Positions 9,769 through 20,018 of a DNA stretch of 64,000 nt are shown here, piece after piece (the first letter of the stretch is position 1; each line of letters opens with the position of its first letter). Source of the stretch: Hellea sp. (GTDB taxonomy: Bacteria; Pseudomonadota; Alphaproteobacteria; Caulobacterales; Maricaulaceae); the NCBI GenBank assembly GCA_020628425.1, contig JAHDEZ010000001.1, positions 116,615 to 180,614 on the forward strand. The letters run 5' to 3'. A model generated the notes under the pieces. The model was given only the letters and a program-made list of their open reading frames with translations, was not told the origin of the DNA and did no database searches. The position numbers were made by a program, and so were the translations under genes.

Positions 9769-11202
9769 ATGCAGGCTCGCAAAAACATCAAGTTTCCCTT
9801 TTTGTCTCGCTATGTGATCAACCCCCTGCAGATCCGTCTTAAGGCCTATTTCGAAATGGATAATACAAGAATTTACAGAGACAAACGATATCGCTTTTTT
9901 GGCGGTTGCGTAGCGGCGGCCCTGGTTCTGGCCTGGATACTACCGGATAGTGAAAATGCCGAAGCATTGGACGAACCGGTTGTTGCAGAAATCGCCGAAC
10001 CGCTTTTTGATTTGAGCCGGGATGACCTCTATTTAGTTAAGCATCCGATAACAAGCAAAGCGAAAACTTTGAAGTTGGAATATGGTGACTCTCTGGGACC
10101 ACTCCTGCAAGAAAACGGCTTTGAACCTTCGGAAGCCTACGCCATCACTCAGAGCTTCTCATCTGTTTACGATCCTCGATATCTCAGAGTCGGTCAAAGT
10201 TTCAATCTATATTATGAAGGCGATGACTTTGCCCATCTGACCTATAAACCGAGCCTGGAAAAAACAGTTTACGTTACCCGTCAAACTGATGGCAGTTTCA
10301 CATCTCGGGACATCGAAGCTGAATTTAAGATGGAGACAGTCTCTTTAAAGGCAACCATTGAAAACTCAATATATATGGATGCAGTCGAATTGGGCGCGCC
10401 TGATAAAGTGATCATTCAATTTGCTAACATTTACGAATACTCGGTCGATTTCCAACGCGACATTCAGCCTGGTGACGAGTTTGAAATGTTTTTCGAAGTC
10501 GCCCGTGACAACCACGGCAATATCGTAAAAGCTGGTGACCTACTTTACACGAGCTTCTCTCCTCGTGGAAAGAAAATGGATTATTATCTGTTCACAGACT
10601 CTCAAGATCGCGAAAACTTTTATGATGCTGATGGCAAAACTGCGAAACGGAAGTTAAGGGCTACGCCTATAAACGGCGCACGAATTTCCTCATCCTATGG
10701 CCATCGCCGCCACCCTATTCAAGGGTACCGCAAAATGCATTCCGGTGTAGACTTTGCTGCACCGACAGGAACACCCATTATGGCCGCGGGCAACGGCACC
10801 ATTGAGGTGGCTGGACGCAATGGTGGTTACGGCAACTATATTCGTATTCGCCACACGGATGGCTACAAGACGGCATATGCCCACCTCTCAAAATTTCGTC
10901 GCGGTATTCGACCCGGAGTATATGTGACACAGGATCAAATCATCGGTTATGTTGGGTCGACTGGCATGTCGACAGGCCCGCACTTGCATTACGAAGTGCA
11001 TTTGAACGGAAAAAAAATCAACCCTCGCCGCCTGTCACAACTATCTGGCAAGCCTTTGTCAGACGCCGAAATGCCCGCTTTTAACGAACGCCGAATAGAA
11101 ATTGATGCCTTGCGTGCTGTTGCGCCTGTTCTTCAAAACGAAAACTATGTGGAAATTGAGGACAACAATGGTGCTTTAACAGATGGAACCCAGGGTCAAT
11201 AG
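9769..11202 (+). CDS. M23-family metallopeptidase
   Basis: HSGVDFAAPTGTPIMAAGNG and TGPHLHYEVHLNGK (LytM/M23 motifs); start may be ATG at 9856. Confidence 0.9.
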   Translation: MQARKNIKFPFLSRYVINPLQIRLKAYFEMDNTRIYRDKRYRFFGGCVAAALVLAWILPDSENAEALDEPVVAEIAEPLFDLSRDDLYLVKHPITSKAKTLKLEYGDSLGPLLQENGFEPSEAYAITQSFSSVYDPRYLRVGQSFNLYYEGDDFAHLTYKPSLEKTVYVTRQTDGSFTSRDIEAEFKMETVSLKATIENSIYMDAVELGAPDKVIIQFANIYEYSVDFQRDIQPGDEFEMFFEVARDNHGNIVKAGDLLYTSFSPRGKKMDYYLFTDSQDRENFYDADGKTAKRKLRATPINGARISSSYGHRRHPIQGYRKMHSGVDFAAPTGTPIMAAGNGTIEVAGRNGGYGNYIRIRHTDGYKTAYAHLSKFRRGIRPGVYVTQDQIIGYVGSTGMSTGPHLHYEVHLNGKKINPRRLSQLSGKPLSDAEMPAFNERRIEIDALRAVAPVLQNENYVEIEDNNGALTDGTQGQ

Positions 11203-11212
11203 GTCCGAAAGT

Positions 11213-12184
11213 TCAACCCCATAAAATTAATTTGCGCATGGTTTTGAAATATGCCTCTGATACGGCATAATCTGTCGTATCGTCGACAGCTTGTTGAGTG
11301 AGTTCCATAAGGCGTACCAAATCGGCTTGAGAAAATTCCAACTCCGAGCATGTAAACTGATATTTGTTCTTTTCCATCATCCACGCCTCGAGCTTCGGTT
11401 CCTCCCCGAGATTGCCCAGAAGTGGATTTATAAGCTGGAATGTGCCTGACTGGGAGAATTCCTTTTTGAGGTCTTTATGAGCCCGTTTAATTTGTCGGGC
11501 TATGTCCATATTTGTGGCCGCATCCTCGGCGTATTTCACCCCATATCGACCTAAGACCATGCCAATTGCAGGCAAGGCTGCCTTTGCTGCAACAGCAGCG
11601 CCCGCCAGAGGATTGACTAGAGCAACCAGTCCACCGACCAATAATAACCCTTTGAATGCCGTCTCATCCACTTTGTCGATTTCATCCAGCAGCGCACTGA
11701 TATTGGCGCTCAAATAACCAGGTTCACGGGGTTTATTTTTAATATCTTCGCTGGCGGCTTCCAGGACGACCGCTTCCAATTGCGGCAAGGCGTGTTCCGA
11801 CGGCAAATGCAGGATACGACGTTTTGGAAAATTGTTTACTGGCGGCACCCCGTCCGGCAAACATCGCATCACATAAAGCGAGTAGTTGTCTTCTTCGCCC
11901 AAATCCGGCACTAGAAAATAATGCCGCTCATCATATTTGGTGTGGTCATAAGATTTGGAATTTGCCGTATTACCAAAAAATGGAATTCCGCCAATTGTTG
12001 AACGTACGAGACCGTAGCCACCTGTGGCAACGCCTGCGACTTTTGAAATCAAAGCTTCGCCTAATCCTAATGCCGGGCTGATACCAGGAACTTGGAATCC
12101 CGAACCCGGCATTTTCGGCTTAAGAAGCTTGGGCCGAGGAAGCTTTGATTTGGGTAGTCTTATTTTGGAGAATAGTTTTTTCAA
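11213..12184 (-). CDS. hypothetical protein with basic Pro/Lys-rich N-terminus
   Basis: Long ORF; hydrophobic segment LLLVGGLVALVNPLAGAAVAAKAALP. Confidence 0.6.
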   Translation of the reverse strand: MKKLFSKIRLPKSKLPRPKLLKPKMPGSGFQVPGISPALGLGEALISKVAGVATGGYGLVRSTIGGIPFFGNTANSKSYDHTKYDERHYFLVPDLGEEDNYSLYVMRCLPDGVPPVNNFPKRRILHLPSEHALPQLEAVVLEAASEDIKNKPREPGYLSANISALLDEIDKVDETAFKGLLLVGGLVALVNPLAGAAVAAKAALPAIGMVLGRYGVKYAEDAATNMDIARQIKRAHKDLKKEFSQSGTFQLINPLLGNLGEEPKLEAWMMEKNKYQFTCSELEFSQADLVRLMELTQQAVDDTTDYAVSEAYFKTMRKLILWG

Positions 12185-12285
12185 TTGTTGTGCCTCTTAG
12201 TCTACCTAATCAAGCCCGCCTCAAATTCAAGATTGTATCTGTCACCAAAAATGCCTAAATAAATGAAAGACACTGGGAGACCCTC

Positions 12286-12858
12286 ATGAAAAACTTGCTC
12301 AATTTCTTTTTCTCATTTGACAAATTGATGAAACACAAGCTTGTGCCCATGTTTTTCTGGGCGGCGCTAATATATGGTGGCATCCGGTTTATTCGCGAAA
12401 TTCTCGAATGGACGTTCCTGACTGAATGGCTCGCCAGTCTAACTTATATTTTCCAAATCACCGCATTAGCAGTCATGGGTTTCGTAGGTCTGAGACTGAT
12501 TTGTGAACTGGCCATAGCAATTTTTCGGATCAATGACAGTCTGTCGCCGGATGGCGGTGCGTCGGACCTGGCAGATATTGACCCACTGGAAGAAACCCGC
12601 CGGGCAGCTGAAGAAGCGGCTAGGATGGCTCGCGACGTAACCGGGAAAGCCGTCGATAAAACCAAAGAAGTCGCCTCCAACCTCAAAGAGACGGCCGAAA
12701 AGAAGTTTGATAAAGCCGCTGACACAAGCGGTGATGCGGCAGATCAGGTTTTTGAAAAACCCAAAGTTGAGCCAAAGCCTGAACCCAAACCTAAAACAAC
12801 AACAAAGAAAACATCAACGACCAAGAAATCAACCGGTTCTAAAACCAAAAAAGACTGA
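12286..12858 (+). CDS. hypothetical membrane protein (DUF4282-like?) with Lys/Pro/Thr-rich tail
   Basis: Two TM segments then KPEPKPKTTTKKTSTTKKSTGSKTKKD tail. Confidence 0.6.
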   Translation: MKNLLNFFFSFDKLMKHKLVPMFFWAALIYGGIRFIREILEWTFLTEWLASLTYIFQITALAVMGFVGLRLICELAIAIFRINDSLSPDGGASDLADIDPLEETRRAAEEAARMARDVTGKAVDKTKEVASNLKETAEKKFDKAADTSGDAADQVFEKPKVEPKPEPKPKTTTKKTSTTKKSTGSKTKKD

Positions 12859-12862
12859 TTTC

Positions 12863-13465
12863 ATGATATTTCGCTTTAAATCAGTATTAGCCAGTCTCTT
12901 CATGGCTCTTACGGGGCTCGCAGTTGCCAATGCGGATGATATCAACATTCAAGAAAACAAACCTCCGGCCGAGTATGAAAGAACCTATGATAATATACCA
13001 GCCGACTGGGAGGAGTTCTGGCTCGACGATGAAAGCATATATGGCTTCCTAGGCGAGCCTATCGATGTCATGCATATGACAAAACTTATTTACGGCAAAA
13101 GTGGAGACGGCGTGCAATTAGCCGGCGGCGCGTTTTTTACTGTTATTAGTCCGAAAATGATTCTTGTACAGGACGAAAGCACAGAAACCCTATTAGTAGA
13201 ATTTCGATTTTGCAAAGAACTGGATCGGGCAAGATATATATTTCTACGAACTAAGCAGGTTGATATTAAATTCAGACGTAATAGTGGAATTACATTTATG
13301 ACAGCCCAATCTCGGGGATTTATGGCCTGCCCTATTGAGGAAATTTACAAATGGCATGGTCCCACTTTTTACATTGAAGACATAAATAGACCCGAGCGAA
13401 CCTATCGTGATATGTCGCAAATTCGCCGTGATAAGGGGACGAGAATTGGTCGCTTAGGGCACTAA
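12863..13465 (+). CDS. hypothetical secreted protein
   Basis: Signal peptide MIFRFKSVLASLFMALTGLAVANA; start trimmed from ORF-track 12707. Confidence 0.6.
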   Translation: MIFRFKSVLASLFMALTGLAVANADDINIQENKPPAEYERTYDNIPADWEEFWLDDESIYGFLGEPIDVMHMTKLIYGKSGDGVQLAGGAFFTVISPKMILVQDESTETLLVEFRFCKELDRARYIFLRTKQVDIKFRRNSGITFMTAQSRGFMACPIEEIYKWHGPTFYIEDINRPERTYRDMSQIRRDKGTRIGRLGH

Positions 13466-14103
13466 GCTTTGCGTGTCGTCCACAAAGCCAAAGCAAACAG
13501 GATAAAATGTGCTGCATTCATAGCGATTGGGAAAAGATAAAGCCCAATCATTGTTCCGGCAAAATATAAGGCGAATATAGTCGTTAGTAAAACGGCTGGG
13601 CTAAAAATGGCCATCCATTTAGGAAAGCTTGTTTTACCGGTTAAAATCAACCAAATCCAGATTATCGAAAGCACCGGCAAAGCTGCCCGCAAGACATTGA
13701 CAAAGGGTTCATTATGTTCGGAAAATTTTAACAAAAGCGGGCTGATATTTGCGCCGTCTGATATTGCGTGAACAGTTGTCCCAATAAAATAACGCTGTCC
13801 AATCCAAGCCGTGGCAATAATAAAAGCATAGGCCCCGATACAGAAAAATACTTTGGAAGCCAGCTTGTGCGCTGGCTCTAAATGTCTGGACAAAAACCAG
13901 TATCCGAAAAGATATAATGGAGCTGCAAGTACAGCCAAAAAATGCCCCCAGCTTAACCGCGTTTCACTGATATCATTGAAATATAAATATGCCGTAAGAT
14001 CTTCGAGACCGCCCTCAGGGGAAAAGTGTAGCCAGAATTCAGCCAAACCAACGAGGAACGAGGCCAGCAAACCAAGCCAACCAGTCAAACGTAACGGGGT
14101 CAT
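13462..14103 (-). CDS. multi-TM protein, DUF6796-like
   Basis: Several hydrophobic helices; LAEFWLHFSPEGGLEDLTAYLYFNDIS. Confidence 0.6.
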   Translation of the reverse strand: MTPLRLTGWLGLLASFLVGLAEFWLHFSPEGGLEDLTAYLYFNDISETRLSWGHFLAVLAAPLYLFGYWFLSRHLEPAHKLASKVFFCIGAYAFIIATAWIGQRYFIGTTVHAISDGANISPLLLKFSEHNEPFVNVLRAALPVLSIIWIWLILTGKTSFPKWMAIFSPAVLLTTIFALYFAGTMIGLYLFPIAMNAAHFILFALALWTTRKA

Positions 14104-15692
14104 GGTTCAATGGTTTGGTTAATTTCCGGCGAGTCCACCATAACAACATCCCCACTGGAATAGTAAACTCTGATACTCATCACATCTTCCGAGAGCCCCA
14201 AACCAAATATCATATCTCTTCCCTGGTCTGAGCCCATACCCTGTGTTGTCAAAAATTGCTTGGTGAGTTTTGTGCCGTCGCCCAACAAGACCTGAACGCG
14301 GGCACCCAAAGATGTCGCGTTATTGGGCAATCGTATCTTCAGCCAATTATTTTGACCGCCTTCATTTATATAGGCCTGCGAAGGTCCGGCCAGATTTGCC
14401 CAGACGAGGTCAGGCCAACCGTCTCCATTGAAGTCGGAAACAATAGGTGCAATCCCGAATTTGTAATTCGTTGCGCCCGAAACCTTTTCGACAGGTTTGA
14501 AGCCGTCACCATAATTTTGAAAAATTTTACCGGGATATTTTGGCATCATATAGGTAATAGGTGACCGCGCATAATTTTGCGCCATCAATATATCCTCCCG
14601 GCCGTCCAGGTTCATATCAGAAAATATAGTACCCCAGGCAAAGCCAAAGCGGGCGACACCCGCATCAGTCGCCACATCGGAAAACCTCATATCTCCGTCA
14701 TTATGAAACAACATGTGCGACCCATTAAAAACCTGTTCGTCCTTGAGGTTTCCGCGCAACATGAAATCTGGAAACGTATGCCCGACATTTGAAAAAAACA
14801 AATCCATCAATCCGTCATTGTCGTAATCTCCGACCGCTATTCCCATGGGGTAGGCGTATTTAGATGGATTCGCAGACCGGGTAAATTCCAAGGTCCCATT
14901 ACCGCTATATGTTTCTACCTTGCCCGTGTCTTGCGCGATGACCAGGTCCGAGTTCTTGTCATTATTCAAATCAGCGAACAGGCCCACAAATGTATTATGC
15001 TGACGCCATACGCCGGCCTCTTTAGAAATATCTACCCATTCGAAACCACCGGAATGGGTATAAAGATGGCTGAAGCCGCCATAGTTTTCATCAAAATTTG
15101 TTTCACCTTCATTGCGTTCGACTTTGATATAGCCGGCCACATACATCTCAAGGAGACCGTCCTTGTTTGGGTCACCGAAACCAATATTTAATGGGGTCGT
15201 ATTCGCCGAGATTTTTAAGTCGAGTTTTTGATTTCTAAATTTTCCGCCTATGTTTTCATGAAACCACACTCCGGATTCCCGAGCCACAAACAGGTCATTA
15301 TCTCCGTCATAATCAATATCGATATATGCGGCGCCGTGTGAGGCATCACTTTTGCCCTTCTCCAACTTTATGGGTAAAAGCATAAATTCGCCATTTTTGA
15401 ACTCAAAGAATTGGTCCGCCTGTTCATCACCACCGCCCAGGAAAAGCTCGTCCTGTCCGTCGCCGTTGATATCAATGGCGGCACTCGCTAGAAACGGCAA
15501 AGACCCTGCCAGATCTGCCTTATGCGTAAAGGGTAGTTCAATTTGTCGAAATCGCAAATCAGTTTCGCCTTGAGGCGTACGTTCGGTCTGCAGAAAACGA
15601 ACGACCAATATTGCAATGAATAGAAAAAGGAGGATGACCAAAAACGCTCTGCGAAAAAATCTAGCCATGAAACCCTCCTTACGTCCATTCAT
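14100..15692 (-). CDS. FG-GAP repeat/CRTAC1-like protein with C-terminal ASPIC/UnbV-like domain
   Basis: Repeated DxDGDxDLF/DxNxDGxED motifs; C-terminal NNWLKIRLPNNATSLGARVQV. Confidence 0.88.
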   Translation of the reverse strand: MNGRKEGFMARFFRRAFLVILLFLFIAILVVRFLQTERTPQGETDLRFRQIELPFTHKADLAGSLPFLASAAIDINGDGQDELFLGGGDEQADQFFEFKNGEFMLLPIKLEKGKSDASHGAAYIDIDYDGDNDLFVARESGVWFHENIGGKFRNQKLDLKISANTTPLNIGFGDPNKDGLLEMYVAGYIKVERNEGETNFDENYGGFSHLYTHSGGFEWVDISKEAGVWRQHNTFVGLFADLNNDKNSDLVIAQDTGKVETYSGNGTLEFTRSANPSKYAYPMGIAVGDYDNDGLMDLFFSNVGHTFPDFMLRGNLKDEQVFNGSHMLFHNDGDMRFSDVATDAGVARFGFAWGTIFSDMNLDGREDILMAQNYARSPITYMMPKYPGKIFQNYGDGFKPVEKVSGATNYKFGIAPIVSDFNGDGWPDLVWANLAGPSQAYINEGGQNNWLKIRLPNNATSLGARVQVLLGDGTKLTKQFLTTQGMGSDQGRDMIFGLGLSEDVMSIRVYYSSGDVVMVDSPEINQTIEP

Positions 15693-15732
15693 GCACAGAG
15701 AGTTGAGATGTGTCCAGTCACGAAATATTGAG

Positions 15733-18303
15733 TTAGCCGGTCGTAAATATCAGTTTTTTGTTCTTCACATCCACTTTAACAGTTTTACCTTCAGAAAGCT
15801 CTCCAGTTAAAACCATTCGCGCCAACACATCCTGAACTTCCTTCTGAATAACACGCTTCAATGGCCGAGCCCCATAAGAAGGGTCATAGCCCAATTCCCC
15901 CAAAAGGGTTCTCGCTGTCTCCGAAATAATGATTGTCACTTGCCGGTCCTCAAGCCAACCTTGAAGTCGGGCAATCTGAATTTCGACAATTGCCCCCATA
16001 TGTTCAGGCTTCAGGCGCTCGAATAAAATGGTCTCATCCAGTCTGTTGAGGAATTCAGGCCGGAAAAATGCAGCGACTTCTGCCATAACTCCTACCTTTG
16101 CGACGTTGACATTATCACCCTCAGATAAGTTCAGCAAATGCTGAGCTCCTATATTGGATGTCATGATTATCAAAGTATTTCGAAAATCCACGGTCCGTCC
16201 TTGCCCGTCAGTTAAACGGCCATCGTCAAGGACTTGTAAAAGCACATTGAATACATCTGGATGCGCTTTCTCAATCTCGTCAAACAGCACCACTTGATAG
16301 GGACGACGGCGTACCGACTCCGTCAGGGCACCACCTTCGTCATAACCTATATAGCCCGGAGGCGCACCTATCATACGTGAAACGGAATGCTTCTCCATAT
16401 ATTCACTCATATCAAGACGTATAATGGCCGTATCGTCATCAAACAAAAACTCGGCCAAGGCCTTGGTCAACTCGGTTTTGCCGACTCCTGTGGGGCCAAG
16501 AAACATAAACGACCCGATAGGACGCGCTGGATCTTTTAGCCCGACCCGAGCCCTTCGAACGGCATCTGAAACGGCGGAGACCGCCTCAGATTGACCGACG
16601 ACCCGTTTAGATAAAACGTCTTCCATAGAAAGAAGTTTATCCCTTTCGCCCTCGAGCATTTTCTCAACGGGAACACCCGTCCACCGGGACACGACTGCGG
16701 CTATGGCCTCTGAGGTCACAGTCTCAGCGGCGAGCGCTCTTTGATCGTTTTCAGCGTCGTCCAGCAGTTTCATCTGGGCTTCTAGTGCTGGGATATCCTC
16801 ATGTTGCAATTTCCCGGCCGTCTCGTAGTCCCCTCGACGAACGGCGTTTTGCAAGGTAAACCGAGCGTGTTCTAATTGCTCCTTGACCTCAGTGGCCGAA
16901 GCGAGCTTGGCTTTTTCAGCCTGCCAGGCCGCGGTCAGTTCGGCGCTTTGAGCCTCCAGTTCTGAAATTTCTGTCTGTCGGCGAGACAAACGGTCTTTGG
17001 AAGGATTGTCTTTCTCCTTTTTCAATGCCTCAGCCTCAATTTTCAACTGCACTAATCGGCGATCAATTTCATCCAAAGCCTCCGGCTTGCTATCGACCTG
17101 CATACGTAAACGGGAAGCAGCTTCATCCATCAAATCAATAGCTTTGTCAGGAAGAAAGCGGTCGGTGATATAACGATTGGACAGTTGGGCCGCGGTGACG
17201 ATCGCGCTGTCAGAAATATTGATTCCGTGATGGACCTCATATTTTTCCTTGAGACCTCGAAGAATTGATACAGTATCTTCCACTGTCGGCTCTGTTACAA
17301 ATACAGATAAAAACCGACGGGCGAGCGCTGCATCCTTCTCCAGATGTCTGCGGTATTCATCAAGTGTGGTCGCGCCCACACAATGCAGTTCAGCTCGCGC
17401 TAATGCAGGCTTCAAGAGATTTGCCGCATCCATAGCCCCATCGCCCTTACCGGCTCCGACAAGCGTATGGATTTCATCAATAAAAAGTATGATTTTACCA
17501 TCAGCTTTTTCAACTTCCTTGAGCACGGCCTTAAGACGTTCCTCAAATTCACCGCGGTATTTTGCGCCTGCAATTAGCGCGCCCATATCCAGTGCTAGTA
17601 ATCGTTTACCTGCGATGCTTTCAGGGACATCACCTGACACGATCCTGTTCGCCAAACCTTCTGCGATAGCCGTTTTGCCCACTCCTGGTTCACCGATTAA
17701 AAGCGGATTATTTTTAGAGCGGCGCGACAAAACCTGAATTGTGCGGCGAATCTCTTCATCACGGCCAATGACCGGGTCGAGCTTTCCGTCACGGGAAGCC
17801 TGGGTCAAATCCCGCGCATATTTGCTAAGCGCTTCATACTGGTCTTCGGCAACATCAGAGGAAACAGGTTCATCTTGCCGAACGGAACGGATAGCCTTGA
17901 TTAGCCGGTCTTTATCTAAAGCGTTAATTGCTTTTTTCAGGCCAGCATCCGCGCCCAAAACAGTTACGAGTAACAAGCGTTCAACGGTGGCAAAGGCATC
18001 CCCAGCCTCCTTGGCCGACTTTTGCGCATTGGCAAGAATTTTTGTTGTATCTTTGGATAATGTGAGACCAGAACCACCCTCAACACGGGGAAGCTTCAAA
18101 AGTTCTTTTTCAACAGAGCTTTTCAAACTTGATGGATCAGCGCCTGCCATTGTTAAGAGTTTGGAAGGCAGACCCCCATCCTCTATCAGTAATCCATACA
18201 TAAGGTGCAGTGGCACCAACTGCTGGTGATCCCGCGTAACGGCCTCAGTTTGCGCCGTTTGAATGACAGCGCGCCCGCGCTGTGTAAAAGCCTGTATGTC
18301 CAT
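15733..18303 (-). CDS. clpB: ATP-dependent disaggregase ClpB
   Basis: Two AAA modules ([28 protein letters not shown]), middle domain, Clp_N. Confidence 0.97.
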   Translation of the reverse strand: MDIQAFTQRGRAVIQTAQTEAVTRDHQQLVPLHLMYGLLIEDGGLPSKLLTMAGADPSSLKSSVEKELLKLPRVEGGSGLTLSKDTTKILANAQKSAKEAGDAFATVERLLLVTVLGADAGLKKAINALDKDRLIKAIRSVRQDEPVSSDVAEDQYEALSKYARDLTQASRDGKLDPVIGRDEEIRRTIQVLSRRSKNNPLLIGEPGVGKTAIAEGLANRIVSGDVPESIAGKRLLALDMGALIAGAKYRGEFEERLKAVLKEVEKADGKIILFIDEIHTLVGAGKGDGAMDAANLLKPALARAELHCVGATTLDEYRRHLEKDAALARRFLSVFVTEPTVEDTVSILRGLKEKYEVHHGINISDSAIVTAAQLSNRYITDRFLPDKAIDLMDEAASRLRMQVDSKPEALDEIDRRLVQLKIEAEALKKEKDNPSKDRLSRRQTEISELEAQSAELTAAWQAEKAKLASATEVKEQLEHARFTLQNAVRRGDYETAGKLQHEDIPALEAQMKLLDDAENDQRALAAETVTSEAIAAVVSRWTGVPVEKMLEGERDKLLSMEDVLSKRVVGQSEAVSAVSDAVRRARVGLKDPARPIGSFMFLGPTGVGKTELTKALAEFLFDDDTAIIRLDMSEYMEKHSVSRMIGAPPGYIGYDEGGALTESVRRRPYQVVLFDEIEKAHPDVFNVLLQVLDDGRLTDGQGRTVDFRNTLIIMTSNIGAQHLLNLSEGDNVNVAKVGVMAEVAAFFRPEFLNRLDETILFERLKPEHMGAIVEIQIARLQGWLEDRQVTIIISETARTLLGELGYDPSYGARPLKRVIQKEVQDVLARMVLTGELSEGKTVKVDVKNKKLIFTTG

Positions 18304-18338
18304 TTAATCCTCTTGGAACCATATGCATTCATCCCCAG

Positions 18339-18366
18339 AGGTAGGAAGTTTAATCAAGCTTTCAAG
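18339..18366 (-). promoter_or_regulatory. candidate sigma-32 (RpoH) promoter of clpB
   Basis: Minus strand CTTGAAA-N14-CCTACCT ending 36 bp upstream of the clpB start. Confidence 0.6.
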
Positions 18367-18371
18367 TCGGT

Positions 18372-18629
18372 TTATCCGAGCAGAGAAAGCTGCGCGGGTT
18401 CGCGACCCGACGAGGGCGTGATCGACTTGCTTTGTGCCTTCATAGCAGCCAATAAATTAAACTCTGCTCGTTCAACCACTTGGGTTCGCGGCGCACGCCA
18501 GTTCAGAACACGGGCTAAATCACTTCCGGGCGCAACATACCATTTACGAACACTGGCATCCCAGCGCGCACCCAGACGTTTAGCAAGATCTTTGTCCTTA
18601 TAGTCCACATTCAAATATTGTTTAGCCAT
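18372..18629 (-). CDS. DUF5710-domain protein
   Basis: YLNVDYKDKDLAKRLGARWDASVRKWYVAPGSDL. Confidence 0.75.
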   Translation of the reverse strand: MAKQYLNVDYKDKDLAKRLGARWDASVRKWYVAPGSDLARVLNWRAPRTQVVERAEFNLLAAMKAQSKSITPSSGREPAQLSLLG

Positions 18630-18652
18630 GTTACAGCTCCATTATTGGATGA

Positions 18653-18667
18653 GAACATAACAAGAAC
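18653..18667 (-). promoter_or_regulatory. candidate LexA (SOS) box
   Basis: GTTCTTGTTATGTTC = GTTC-N7-GTTC on minus strand, 23 bp upstream of the DUF5710 start. Confidence 0.65.
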
Positions 18668-19052
18668 ATTTAATCTGTTCAAGCCCTTTATTCATTCTGT
18701 TTTATGTTTTTAGAATTCAAAGTGTTTAATGAAATTCTTTATAAATTTTTTGCTCTTGTCTCGCGTTCGTTTGGAGCGAAGAGGATAGTGCTGATCGTCG
18801 TTATTCCTGTGAAATTTATATTATTTGTCTACCGGCGGTTATTACAAAACAAGGACCGATTGAAGAAAGTTGGCTTGCTTATAGATTGTCCTGAAAGGTC
18901 GTTCCGCCCGCTATAAGTCTTATAACTTACCTCATACCTTTAATTTCGACTTTGTTTATTCTTAATCTTCCGGCTAGTTATTTAAGCAAACACAAAGAAA
19001 ATCCTCCCATGACTCTCAGACTATTTAATCTTACAATGGTCTCATATCATTA

Positions 19053-20018
19053 TTGACCCAAACTCTGGCAACGCACATGACAAATTTGTTTGACCCCATC
19101 TCCTATAAGCTCTGGTTCAAGGATAAGTCCGCATTTGCAAATGCCATCGGAGAAAGCTTCCGTGAAACAGGCTTTGCCGTTATTTCTGATCACATCATCG
19201 TTCAAGACATAATCGATGATGTTGGAGCAGCGACAAAATCATTCTTTGAGCGGTCAGAAATAACCAAAAAAAGATACCATGACCCGAAGGGCGGCGGACA
19301 ACGGGGTTACACGCCTTTTGGGACAGAAAGCGCGAAGGGTGAGACCGCCATTGATCTCAAGGAATTTTGGCACACAGGCCGACGGTTTTCAGATCCAAAT
19401 GACTATAATTATATTATGTTGAAGACCCCGTCCGTGTCAGAAGTGCCAGGTTTTGACCGGGCGTCCCACGGATTGTTCACGGCTATGGACGAGTTTGGAC
19501 GAGATATATTAGCGGGCATTGCGCTTTTCCTGGGACTTGAAGAAGGCTGGTTTGAAGATAAGGTCGATCGTGGGAATTCCATTTTACGTCTGATCCATTA
19601 CCCTGCCCAGAACAAGCCCTTCCCGACAGGCTCTGTCCGTGCCGCCGCTCATGAAGACATCAATGTCATAACATTGTTATTAGGCGCTGAAGAGGCCGGA
19701 CTACAAGTTCAACATAAATCCGGAAAATGGCTGGATATCAATCCGCCTGCTGGCACGCTAGTAGTCAATTGCGGGGATATGCTTCAAAGATACACGGCAG
19801 GCTATCTCCCGTCGACCAGTCATCGTGTGTTAAATCCGACGCCCGAACGCGCGCACCTGCCACGCTATTCCATGCCCTATTTTTTACATTTCAATCCCGA
19901 GTTTCTAATCGAAGCCCTACCTGGTTGTATTGAGAAGGGCGGAAAGGCAGAAGCGCCTATTACGGCCATTGACTATCTGATGGAACGATTGAGGGAAATC
20001 GGTCTGGTGAAGGGTTAA
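19053..20018 (+). CDS. isopenicillin-N-synthase-like 2OG-Fe(II) oxygenase
   Basis: AAHEDINVITLLLGA (HxD), TSHRVLNP, RYSMPYFLHFN. Confidence 0.88.
   Translation: MTQTLATHMTNLFDPISYKLWFKDKSAFANAIGESFRETGFAVISDHIIVQDIIDDVGAATKSFFERSEITKKRYHDPKGGGQRGYTPFGTESAKGETAIDLKEFWHTGRRFSDPNDYNYIMLKTPSVSEVPGFDRASHGLFTAMDEFGRDILAGIALFLGLEEGWFEDKVDRGNSILRLIHYPAQNKPFPTGSVRAAAHEDINVITLLLGAEEAGLQVQHKSGKWLDINPPAGTLVVNCGDMLQRYTAGYLPSTSHRVLNPTPERAHLPRYSMPYFLHFNPEFLIEALPGCIEKGGKAEAPITAIDYLMERLREIGLVKG

Noticed and set aside
17249-18229. 162-aa plus-strand ORFs antisense to clpB
   Set aside because: Antisense shadow ORFs of a strongly supported clpB frame.
18704-18916. 70-aa ORF on plus strand
   Set aside because: No homology-like features, lies in an AT-rich intergenic region, no clear ribosome-binding site.
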